Assembly: GCF_023169945.1 (NCBI RefSeq)
Contig: NZ_AP025591.1
Location: 1,138,501 to 1,202,500 of the forward strand
Direction: 5' to 3'
Origin: Anaeromyxobacter oryzae
GTDB lineage: Bacteria > Myxococcota > Myxococcia > Myxococcales > Anaeromyxobacteraceae
Length of the DNA stretch: 64,000 nucleotides
Part shown: piece after piece, positions 36,995 to 44,382 of the stretch
How the letters are laid out: each line of letters opens with the position of its first letter
Numbering within the stretch: position 1 is the first letter of the stretch
Translations under genes and position numbers: made by a program
Notes under the pieces: generated by a model
What the model was told of the DNA's origin: nothing
Seen by the model: the letters and a program-made list of their open reading frames with translations, nothing else
Database searches by the model: none

Positions 36995-37203
36995 CCGTTT
37001 ACCGTTCCCGTTCCCGTTACCGTTCCCGGTCCCGTCACCGTGACCCGCCTCCCGTGTCCCCTGGCCCGATCGACGTGCCCGTGACCGGCCCCGCGGGTCA
37101 CGGGTCACGGGCCACGGGCCACGGGCCACGGGACTCGGGTCACGGGAACGGAGAAGCCGGTGACGGTAACGGTAACGGTAACGGAGAACGGGCCTCCCGT
37201 TAC
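36995..37203. repeat. Long inverted-repeat block between convergent genes
   Basis: The largest repeat block. The left arm has ACCGTT/CCCGTT units, CGTCACCGTGACCC and CCCGTGTCCC. The right arm has GGGTCACGGG, three GGGCCAC units, GGGAACGG and three GGTAACG units. The arms are inverse in content, so a long imperfect hairpin is expected. Lying between two converging genes, it may act as a two-way terminator. The carbonic anhydrase stop codon (TAA on the minus strand, 37200-37202) falls inside the last unit. Confidence 0.7.
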
Positions 37204-37742
37204 CTGAAGACGGCTTCATACCCCCGCTCGATCACCTTCATCACCCCGGTCCGGATGTCGAGGAGCGCCGCGTGCACCGGCATCTGGCGCGGCAGGTACG
37301 GCGTCCGGCGGATGGCCTCGGCGGTCTCGAGCGCCGCCTTCTCCACGTCGGGGATGAGCCCGAAGAACCGGCCCGGATCGCCGGGGATCGCCGCCTCGGT
37401 CACGCCCCGGGCACGCATCACGCGCCGGAGCTCGTCGTCGGAGACCCGCGTCACGCCGCAGTCGGTGTGCGGGAGGACGAGCACCTCCTGGCAGTCGTTC
37501 ACGTAGATGCTCGCGGCGAGCGCGCGGAGCATCTCCGACCCCGGCGCGATGTGAGCACCCGGGACGCGGATGACGACGGCGTGGCCGCGGTCGACCCCGA
37601 TCGCGTCGGGGAAGAAGTGCGTGAGCCGCGGGTCGACGCAGGTGACGATGCAGAGGTGCCGGTTCGCGATGAACGAGCCGGGGTCGGCGTCGGGGTGGAA
37701 CGCCTTCTGGTTCGCTTCGAGGAGCTCGTCGAGGAGGGCCAT
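37200..37742 (-). CDS. Beta-class carbonic anhydrase
   Basis: A 180-residue enzyme converting CO2 to bicarbonate. Zinc ligands Cys35 (VTCVDPR), His92 and Cys95 (LPHTDCG) are present, with the Asp37-Arg39 pair that controls the active site. It is of the short bacterial type. The C-terminus ends within an intergenic repeat block that supplies the stop codon, so the last few residues may be recent. It is monocistronic and converges on the YidD-fusion gene. Confidence 0.9.
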   Translation of the reverse strand: MALLDELLEANQKAFHPDADPGSFIANRHLCIVTCVDPRLTHFFPDAIGVDRGHAVVIRVPGAHIAPGSEMLRALAASIYVNDCQEVLVLPHTDCGVTRVSDDELRRVMRARGVTEAAIPGDPGRFFGLIPDVEKAALETAEAIRRTPYLPRQMPVHAALLDIRTGVMKVIERGYEAVFR

Positions 37743-37943
37743 GGTCGGTCCTTTCCGGCGGGCGTCGCGCGGGAGGGCTCGACAGGGTAGGACAGGGTGC
37801 GCGCAGCCGCAACGCCCGGATGGATGGGCGGCGGCGATCCTGGGGCCGCCGGCGACCGCCGCGAGGCGTGGCGTCCATGGAGCACGGACGACGACGGCCG
37901 CCCCTGTCCGGAGCGGCCGCCGGTTCGCGGTCGACGTCTCACG

Positions 37944-37962
37944 CTCGGGGCCGAAGCCCGAG
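37944..37962 (-). terminator. Possible hairpin after the Cys-rich gene
   Basis: A perfect 6-bp stem (CTCGGG/CCCGAG) around a CTTCGGC loop begins about 12 bp after the stop of the minus-strand Cys-rich gene. There is no U tract, so its role as a terminator is uncertain. Confidence 0.35.
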
Positions 37963-37973
37963 GTCCGGGGCCA

Positions 37974-38222
37974 CTACGTCTTCTTCGGCTCCTCCTTCTT
38001 CGCGCCGGCCTTCTGCGCGGAGCAGTGGGGGCACGCGCACTTCTCGCCGCACTTGCACTCCTTGCCGGCGCCGGCGCAGGCGCAGGCCGCCTTGTCCGCG
38101 GGCTTCTTGTCGGCGTCGGCGACCTTGTGGTGCGGGCAGTTCTTGCAGTCCTCGCACGCGAAGACCGGCTGCGCGGCGAGGAACGAGACCGCGGCGAAAG
38201 CTGCGAACAGGAACTTCGTCAT
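37974..38222 (-). CDS. Small exported Cys-rich protein
   Basis: An 82-residue protein with a signal peptide ending VFA at about residue 22. The mature part has ten cysteines and several histidines in close pairs (CEDCKNCPHH, CACAG, CKCGEKCACPHC) and a Lys-rich tail. The pattern suggests a periplasmic metal-binding protein like a metallothionein, but I recognise no family. The start at 38222 has GAGGAG upstream (CGAGGAGAGCCCCC). It is flanked by a possible hairpin on its 3' side. Confidence 0.75.
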   Translation of the reverse strand: MTKFLFAAFAAVSFLAAQPVFACEDCKNCPHHKVADADKKPADKAACACAGAGKECKCGEKCACPHCSAQKAGAKKEEPKKT

Positions 38223-38429
38223 GGGGGCTCTCCTCGAGGGCTTCACGTGGACCGCACGCGCGGCCGACGGTGGGTACGGGCGAGCCTACGGACCTGGCTC
38301 GAGCAGTGTCAAGCGAGCGGATGCCCCACCCAGGGTCGACGCGCCGCCCGATCGTGGAACGCGGCGCGGCTTGGAGCCCCGGCACGCGCCTGTGGATTCA
38401 CCCTCTGCGCGCGGATAGATTGCCCGGCG

Positions 38430-39629
38430 ATGCCGAACGTCGATCCCGACCGCCTGCTCACGCTCCTCCGCGACCCCAACGTCGAGAGCCAGGAGATCGC
38501 CGCCGCGACCGGCGCGCCGCGCGAGGAGGTGGGCCGCGCAGCACGCCTCCTCCTCGGGATCTCCCGCGCCAAGCCCGAGGAGATCGCCACCCTCCCCGCC
38601 CCGCTCGCCGCCGCCATCGCCCGCGCCGCGCTCGGCGCCGGCCGCGCCGACGTGCTCGCGGCCCTCGCCGTCCACCCCGGCAAGGAGGTCGCGAAGGAGG
38701 CGAAGCGGGCGCTGCACGTCCTGAAGAGCCGCGGCGTCGCCGTCCCGGAGCCGCCGAGGCCCGCCGCGCCGGCCCCGACGATGACGCCCGAGGCCCCCCT
38801 CCCTGCCTATGCGTCGGCCATCGACGGCCACGGCGAGCGCGCGATCTGGCTGCCTCGTTCCCTGCCCGGCAAGGGCGTGGAGGTCGCGCAGGCCGTGATC
38901 TCGGACGAGCGTGGCCTGCTCGAGCTGCAGCTCGGGACGCTCGGCCGGAAGGAGTGGCGGACCTTCGCGAAGGACGTCCTCGTCCGCGGCGCGGCGATGG
39001 GCGTCGGCGAGATCGACCGCAGCCGCGCGCACGCGCTCGTCGCGGCGGCGCGGGCGCGGAACGAGACCACCGGCCAGCGCGTGCCGGACGGCGCGGACCT
39101 GTGGCTGTCGCAGCTCGGCCCCGCGGCCGCGGTCCCGGATCCGGCCACGCGGTTCCCCGCCCTCCCCGGCGACGAGGAGCGCGACGCGGTCGCGAGCGGA
39201 GCGAAGCTGCACGACCTCCCCCTCCTGCGCGGCTGGCTCGCCGACGAGACCTACCTGCGCCAGGTCGCGGCGAAGCTCGACGAGGTCGCGGTCTCGCCCC
39301 TGTACCTCGACGAGCGGCAGCGCGCCGAGCAGATGGCGCGCGTCGTCTCGGACGCGGTCGCGGCCTACTTCGACCCGGCCCGGCGCGCGGTGCTCGCGTC
39401 GCGGCTGTTCGCGGTCGCCGAGCACCTCGAGGACCGCGGCGACCCGGCCCACGCGCGGGTCGCGGCGGCGACGGGCCGGGCGCTGGCGGGCGGGGCGCCT
39501 CCCGAGGCGATCCCGTTCGCCCGCCTCCTCGTGGAGAAGGCGTTCCCGTCGGTGCCGGAGCCGCCGCGGGGCGCCGCCCCCGCGGATGCCCTGCCGCCGG
39601 GCGAGCCGCTGATCGTGCCGCCGCGATGA
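38430..39629 (+). CDS. Conserved protein of unknown function with helical repeats
   Basis: A 399-residue protein I cannot assign. The first 110 residues look like a helical HEAT-type or DNA-binding-like array (LLTLLRDPNVESQEIAAATGAPREEVGRAARLL, then AALAVHPGKEVAKEAKRALHVLK). A Pro-rich linker (about 112-130) leads to a mixed C-terminal domain of about 250 residues (LPRSLPGKGVEVAQAVISDERGLLELQLG). There is no signal peptide or membrane segment. It is monocistronic, with a start in GGCGATG and no strong ribosome binding site. Confidence 0.65.
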   Translation: MPNVDPDRLLTLLRDPNVESQEIAAATGAPREEVGRAARLLLGISRAKPEEIATLPAPLAAAIARAALGAGRADVLAALAVHPGKEVAKEAKRALHVLKSRGVAVPEPPRPAAPAPTMTPEAPLPAYASAIDGHGERAIWLPRSLPGKGVEVAQAVISDERGLLELQLGTLGRKEWRTFAKDVLVRGAAMGVGEIDRSRAHALVAAARARNETTGQRVPDGADLWLSQLGPAAAVPDPATRFPALPGDEERDAVASGAKLHDLPLLRGWLADETYLRQVAAKLDEVAVSPLYLDERQRAEQMARVVSDAVAAYFDPARRAVLASRLFAVAEHLEDRGDPAHARVAAATGRALAGGAPPEAIPFARLLVEKAFPSVPEPPRGAAPADALPPGEPLIVPPR

Positions 39630-39719
39630 CCGCGGGATGGTTCCCGTACCGCTGCGCGCGCCGTCGCGCGCCCCCGGTCCGAATTGACCGTCCTGCCGCC
39701 GTGCGCTAGGTCTCCCCTC

Positions 39720-40142
39720 GTGCCGGAGCCGAAGGGCCCTTCTCCCACCGTGGACGTCGTGATCCTCCTGCCGGGGGACCGCGTGGTGCTCGTCCGGCGG
39801 AAGTACCCTCCGCCCGGCTGGGCGCTGCCCGGGGGCTTCGTCGACGTCGGCGAGACGGTCGAGGCCGCCGCGGTCCGGGAGGCACGCGAGGAGACCGGGC
39901 TCGAGGTCACGCTCGAGCACCTGCTCTGGGTGTACTCCGATCCGCGCCGCGACCCGCGCCGGCACACGCTCTCGGCGGTGTTCATCGGGCGCGCGGCGGG
40001 GGAGCCGAAGGGCGCCGACGACGCGGACGAGGCGCGCGCCTTCGCCTGGGGGGCGCTCCCGTCCCCCCTCGCGTTCGATCACGCCGAGATCCTCGGGGAC
40101 GCGCGGCGGTTCCTCCTCACCGGCACGCGAAGGCGCCCATGA
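39720..40142 (+). CDS. NUDIX hydrolase
   Basis: A 140-residue NUDIX enzyme that hydrolyses a nucleoside diphosphate linked to another moiety. The Nudix box is complete ([25 protein letters not shown] in two parts: GGFVDVGE and [10 protein letters not shown]). It is preceded by [10 protein letters not shown], as in ADP-ribose pyrophosphatase-like members. The GTG at 39720 starts the protein close to the fold. It overlaps the AMMECR1 gene by four bases (ATGA), so the two are coupled. Confidence 0.88.
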   Translation: MPEPKGPSPTVDVVILLPGDRVVLVRRKYPPPGWALPGGFVDVGETVEAAAVREAREETGLEVTLEHLLWVYSDPRRDPRRHTLSAVFIGRAAGEPKGADDADEARAFAWGALPSPLAFDHAEILGDARRFLLTGTRRRP

Positions 40143-40690
40143 CGCCGCTGTCGCCGACCGACCGCGCCGCGCTCCTCGGCATCGCCCGCGGCGCCATCCT
40201 CTCCCACCTCGGGATCGCCCCCGCGCCGGCGCTGCCGGAGAGGGGCCCGCTCGCCGAGCCGCGCGGCGCGTTCGTGACGGTGAGCGTCCGGGGCGAGCTC
40301 CGGGGGTGCATCGGCACGCTCCGCCCGACCGACGCGCTCGCCCGCACCGTCGCGCGCATGGCGGTGTCCGCGGCGACGGAGGACCCGCGCTTCGTGCCGC
40401 TCTCGTCCGCCGACGTGCCCGAGCTCGGCCTCGCCGTGTCGGTGCTCGGCGAGCCGTTCCGGCTCGCGGAGCCGCGCGCGGTGAAGGTCGGCGCGCACGG
40501 CCTCGTCGTGCGGAAGGGCTGGCACCGCGGCGTCCTCCTCCCGAAGGTCGCGGCGCGCGAGGGCTGGGACGTGGAGACCTTCCTGAAGCACGTGTGCCTG
40601 AAGGCCGGCCTCCCCGCCCGCGCCTGGCAGGAGCCGGACACCGAGCTCGACGCCTTCGAGGCGGACGAGTTCGGCGAGGAGCCCACCTAG
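40139..40690 (+). CDS. AMMECR1-domain protein (AmmeMemoRadiSam protein A)
   Basis: A 183-residue single AMMECR1 domain, with the signature LRGCIGTL (about 53-60) and [16 protein letters not shown]. In many microbes this domain occurs with an MEMO-like protein and a radical-SAM protein; neither is adjacent here. Its chemistry is not known. It is translationally coupled to the NUDIX gene, and rseP starts two bases after its stop, so the three form one operon. Confidence 0.88.
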   Translation: MTPLSPTDRAALLGIARGAILSHLGIAPAPALPERGPLAEPRGAFVTVSVRGELRGCIGTLRPTDALARTVARMAVSAATEDPRFVPLSSADVPELGLAVSVLGEPFRLAEPRAVKVGAHGLVVRKGWHRGVLLPKVAAREGWDVETFLKHVCLKAGLPARAWQEPDTELDAFEADEFGEEPT

Positions 40691-40691
40691 A

Positions 40692-41738
40692 GTGACCACC
40701 CCGCTCGCGATCGTCGCCGCCGTCCTCGCCATCTCGCTCCTCATCATCATCCACGAGGCGGGGCACCACCTCGCCGCGCGCGCCTTCGGCATGCGGGTGG
40801 AGCGCTTCAGCGTCGGCTTCGGCCCGGTGCTGCTCCGGACGCGCCGCAGCGGGACCGAGTTCGCGCTGTCCGCGCTGCCGTTCGGCGGCTACGTGAAGAT
40901 CGCCGGGATGGCCCCGGGCGAGGACGTCCCCGAGACGGACGCGGGCGCGTTCGCGAACCACCCGGCCTGGCGCCGGTTCCTCGTGATCCTCGCCGGGCCG
41001 GCGATGAACTACGTCGCTGCGATCGCGATCGCCGCGGCGTGCCTCGTCTCCGTCGGCCTGCCGGACGGCGATCCGTCGGCGCGCATCGGAGCGCTCACGC
41101 CGGGGATGCCGGCGGAGAAGGCAGGGCTCGCGCCCGGGGATCGGATCGTGTCGGTCGACGGCACGCCCGTCGCGACCTGGCTCGAGCTGGTGGGCCAGCT
41201 GCAGCGACGGCCGGGGCGCACCTTCCCCCTCGAGATCGAGCGCGGGGAGGGGGCGGCGGCGCAGCGGCTCACCATCCCGATCACGCCGGTGGACCAGAGC
41301 GGGATCGGCCGCGTCGGCTTCCGCCAGCACCAGATCCTCGCCCGGAGCACGTCGCTCGGCGCCCTCCACGAGGCGTTCGACCGCACGAACGGCAACATCG
41401 CGCTTCAGCTCAAGGGCTTCGGCGCGATGTTCTCGGGCGCGCAGAAGCCGGACGTCACCGGGCCGGTCGGGATCGGGAAGGACCTGGTCAGGAGCGCGCA
41501 CGAGGGCAAGCCGGCGTTCCTGAGCCTCGTCTGGACGATCTCGGTCGTGCTCGCGATCTTGAATCTCTTCCCGATTCCGGCACTCGATGGCGGCCGCCTG
41601 GTGTTCCTCGCCTACGAGATCGTGACGCGTCGCCGCGCCAACGCGAAGCTCGAAGGTGTCGTGAATCTCGTCGGCGCGGTCGCCCTGTTCGCGCTGATCC
41701 TCGGCGTGACGCTGTTCAAGGACATCCTCGGTCGCTGA
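40692..41738 (+). CDS. rseP: Site-2 zinc protease RseP
   Basis: A 348-residue intramembrane protease of the M50B family. The zinc site HEAGH is at 21-25 in the first helix, and the third ligand Asp299 lies in NLFPIPALDGG (291-301). One PDZ domain lies between (about 118-200); E. coli RseP has two, so this is the shorter version. It cleaves membrane anti-sigma factors and signal-peptide remnants. The start is a GTG at 40692. Confidence 0.93.
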   Translation: MTTPLAIVAAVLAISLLIIIHEAGHHLAARAFGMRVERFSVGFGPVLLRTRRSGTEFALSALPFGGYVKIAGMAPGEDVPETDAGAFANHPAWRRFLVILAGPAMNYVAAIAIAAACLVSVGLPDGDPSARIGALTPGMPAEKAGLAPGDRIVSVDGTPVATWLELVGQLQRRPGRTFPLEIERGEGAAAQRLTIPITPVDQSGIGRVGFRQHQILARSTSLGALHEAFDRTNGNIALQLKGFGAMFSGAQKPDVTGPVGIGKDLVRSAHEGKPAFLSLVWTISVVLAILNLFPIPALDGGRLVFLAYEIVTRRRANAKLEGVVNLVGAVALFALILGVTLFKDILGR

Positions 41739-41806
41739 CCCTTTCCCGGGTCCAGTTGCACCCCGGACGCGACGGGGGGATACTCCGCCGGCGAAGGGGG
41801 GACGTC

Positions 41807-42226
41807 ATGGCCGTCTTCCGCTGCTCCGGCTGCGGCGCGGTGAACCGTACACAGATCGACAGCGCGCCTCCGCAGGCGTGCTACCGCTGCCGGCGCCCCC
41901 TCGACACGTCCGGACGTCCGCAGGCGGTCGACGCTGCCGCGCTCGTCACCACCATCCGATCGTCGCCCGCCCCCGTGCTCGTGGACTTCGCTGGGCGCGA
42001 CGTGGTGATGCCCATCGTGGACGGCCTCGCGCGCGCCCGCGCCGGGGAGCTCGTCGTGCTGCGCGTGGATCCCGGCGAGGAGCCGGCCGCCGCGCAGGCG
42101 TACGCGATCCGCGTCACGCCCACGCTCGTCCTGTTCCAGGACGGCAGCGAGGTCGCGCGGCGGTGCGACGTCCCCGGCCCGATCGACATGCGGACCTGGG
42201 TCGAGCAGGCGTCCGTCGCGCGGTAG
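41807..42226 (+). CDS. Thioredoxin-fold protein with zinc ribbon but no CxxC active site
   Basis: A 139-residue protein laid out like thioredoxin 2 (TrxC). An N-terminal zinc ribbon (Cys6, Cys9, Cys25, Cys28) is followed by a thioredoxin fold (VLVDFAGRD at 57-65, RVTPTLVLFQDG with the cis-Pro). The redox motif WCGPC is absent: after VLVDF the sequence continues AGRDVVMPIVDG. It therefore cannot act as a normal disulfide reductase and may be a binding or scaffold protein. Confidence 0.8.
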   Translation: MAVFRCSGCGAVNRTQIDSAPPQACYRCRRPLDTSGRPQAVDAAALVTTIRSSPAPVLVDFAGRDVVMPIVDGLARARAGELVVLRVDPGEEPAAAQAYAIRVTPTLVLFQDGSEVARRCDVPGPIDMRTWVEQASVAR

Positions 42227-42298
42227 CGGGGCTCCCGACGAGCCGTGCTCGGCGGGGAGGGGCGCAGCCCCCTTCCCATCATGGTTAGAATCCGTCCG

Positions 42299-42952
42299 AT
42301 GCCCGTCCAGATCCTGTACTTCGCTGCGGCCCGCGACGCGGCCGGCACGAGCCGCGAGACGCTCGACGCCGTGCCGGCCACCGTCGCCGAGCTCCGCCGC
42401 GCCCTCGTCGAGCGCCACCCCGGCCTCGCTCGCGTCCTGCCGCGCTGCCGCATCGCGGTCGACGAGGAGTTCGCCGACGACTCGGCCCCGCTCCGCGACG
42501 GCGCGGAGGTCGCGCTCGTGCCGCCGGTCGCCGGCGGCGCGCCGCTCTTCTCCGTCGTGGACCGGCCGCTCGTGCTCGCGGAGGTGATCGAGGCCGTCTC
42601 CGGGCCAGGGCTCGGCGGCATCGTGACGTTCACCGGGACGGTGCGCTCCGACACGCGCGGCCGCCGCGTGCTGCGGCTCGAGTACGAGGCTTACCGACCG
42701 ATGGCGGAGAAGAAGCTCGCCGAGATCGGCGAGGCGGTCGGGCGCGAGCACGGCGCGCGCGTCGCCATCGTCCACCGGGTCGGCGTCCTCGCGCCCGGAG
42801 AGGCCGCGGTCGTCATCGCCTGTGCAGCGCCGCACCGGACGCCCGCGTTCCGCGCCTGCGAGGCGTGCATCGAGCAGCTCAAGAAGGACGTGCCGATCTG
42901 GAAGCGGGAGGTCTTCGAGGACGGGACGGAGTGGGTGGGGCTGGGGCCGTAG
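42299..42952 (+). CDS. Fused molybdopterin synthase MoaD-MoaE
   Basis: A 217-residue fusion of the small and large subunits of molybdopterin synthase, which adds the dithiolene sulfurs during molybdenum-cofactor synthesis. Residues 1-80 are MoaD and end in the expected Gly79-Gly80 (PPVAGG). MoaE follows (about 85-217: GGIVTFTGTVRSDTRGR, MAEKKLAEI, IWKREVFEDG). In normal MoaD the two glycines are C-terminal and carry the sulfur, so this protein would need cleavage, as described for mycobacterial MoaX. I chose the ATG at 42299. No other moa gene is adjacent. Confidence 0.9.
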   Translation: MPVQILYFAAARDAAGTSRETLDAVPATVAELRRALVERHPGLARVLPRCRIAVDEEFADDSAPLRDGAEVALVPPVAGGAPLFSVVDRPLVLAEVIEAVSGPGLGGIVTFTGTVRSDTRGRRVLRLEYEAYRPMAEKKLAEIGEAVGREHGARVAIVHRVGVLAPGEAAVVIACAAPHRTPAFRACEACIEQLKKDVPIWKREVFEDGTEWVGLGP

Positions 42953-42990
42953 CGCCCGCGCGCGTGGTATCCTCGCGCTCCTCCGGGGGT

Positions 42991-43356
42991 ATGGGCGTGA
43001 AGGTCCTCATCGCAGACGACGACCGCCTCGTGCGCACGATGGTCGCCGACCTGCTCGGCGAGCTCGGACACGCCGTCGTCGCCGCCGCGAACGGGGTCGA
43101 GGCGGTGGAGCTCGCGGCCCGCGAGGCGCCGGACGTCCTCATCCTCGACTTCCTGATGCCGCGGCTCTCCGGCCTGGACGCGCTCCGGCAGGTGCGCGCC
43201 GCGGGCGTGACCGCGCCGGCGGTGCTCCTCACCGCCATCAGCGACGGGAGCCTCCGCGCGGTGGAGGGCGCGGACGCCGTCGAGATCCTCCTCGAGAAGC
43301 CGGTGACGCGGCGGTCGCTGGAGCGGGCGCTGTCCAGGGCGGCGCGGGCGCGATGA
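42991..43356 (+). CDS. Single-domain response regulator
   Basis: A 121-residue receiver with no output domain. The acidic pair (ADDD), the phospho-acceptor Asp in ILDFLMPRLSG (near 53), the Thr in LLTAIS and the Lys in LLEKPVT are all present. It overlaps the next gene by four bases, so it is coupled to the membrane HD-GYP protein and probably passes a signal to it. Confidence 0.9.
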   Translation: MGVKVLIADDDRLVRTMVADLLGELGHAVVAAANGVEAVELAAREAPDVLILDFLMPRLSGLDALRQVRAAGVTAPAVLLTAISDGSLRAVEGADAVEILLEKPVTRRSLERALSRAARAR

Positions 43357-44297
43357 GGGTCTGGCGCACGCTCCTCGCCGTCGTGCTCGTCGCGAGCGCG
43401 GCGCCCACGGTCCTCCTCGGCGTCCTCGTCGTCCGCGATCGCGGCGGCGTCGATGCGCCGGTGATCGCCGCCGCGCTGGCCTCGGCCGCCCTCGCCGCGG
43501 GCCTCTCGGCGATCGCGGCCCGGCGCATCACCCGGCCCATCGCGGAGTGCGTGCGCGGCGCCCTCGAGATCGCGCGCGGGCGCTTCGGCCACCAGGTCCG
43601 GGTGTTCGCGCGGAACGAGATCGGCGACCTCGCCTACACCTTCAATCACATGTCGCGGCAGCTCGAGAGCTACGACGCCGAGAACCACCGGCTCATCGCC
43701 GCGCTGGAGCGCGGCTACCTCGAGACGATCCGCAGCCTCGCGTCCGCCATCGACGCGAAGGACCCGTACACGCGCGGCCACGCCGACCGCGTCGCCGCGC
43801 TCGCCGTGGAGATCGGGCGCGAGCTGGGGCTCCCCGCCGAGGCGCTCTCCGCGCTCGAGTACGCCGGGATCCTCCACGACGTGGGCAAGATCGGGATCCC
43901 CGACGCGATCCTCGCGAAGAAGACGCCGCTCTCCTCGGACGAGATGGCCCTCGTGCGCGGCCACCCGCGGATCGGCGCCGAGATCGTGGGCGGGGTCGCG
44001 TTCCTCGCCGCCGCGGTCCCCGCGATCCGCAGCCACCACGAGCGGTGGGACGGCGCCGGGTATCCGGACCAGCTCGCGGGCGAGGCGATCCCGCTCGTCG
44101 CGCGGATCGTGAGCGCCGCCGACGTCTGGGACGCGTGCACCTCCGACCGGCCGTACCAGAAGGCGCTCGGCCCCGCCGACGCCGCGGCGGTGGTCGGGAC
44201 CCTGCGCGGCACCCAGCTCGATCCGTCCGTGCACGACGCGCTCCTCGCGGTCCTCGAGCGGCGCGGGCTCCTCCGGGCGGCGACGACCGCCGCCTGA
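43353..44297 (+). CDS. Membrane HD-GYP domain protein
   Basis: A 314-residue protein with two N-terminal membrane helices (about 5-27 and 35-57), a HAMP linker (about 58-110) and an HD-GYP domain, with ILHDVGKIG and WDGAGYPDQL. It is probably a membrane-bound cyclic di-GMP phosphodiesterase. The start ATG overlaps the stop of the receiver gene. The region between the helices is very short, so it has no real periplasmic sensor and likely takes its input from the receiver. Confidence 0.9.
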   Translation: MRVWRTLLAVVLVASAAPTVLLGVLVVRDRGGVDAPVIAAALASAALAAGLSAIAARRITRPIAECVRGALEIARGRFGHQVRVFARNEIGDLAYTFNHMSRQLESYDAENHRLIAALERGYLETIRSLASAIDAKDPYTRGHADRVAALAVEIGRELGLPAEALSALEYAGILHDVGKIGIPDAILAKKTPLSSDEMALVRGHPRIGAEIVGGVAFLAAAVPAIRSHHERWDGAGYPDQLAGEAIPLVARIVSAADVWDACTSDRPYQKALGPADAAAVVGTLRGTQLDPSVHDALLAVLERRGLLRAATTAA

Positions 44298-44382
44298 GCC
44301 CTCGGGCCGCACCGGCCAGAGGGGGCCCGTGTGGGCGTTCGGCCCCTTGCCAGGCGCCCCGTTTGGAACGACACTCCCGCAC

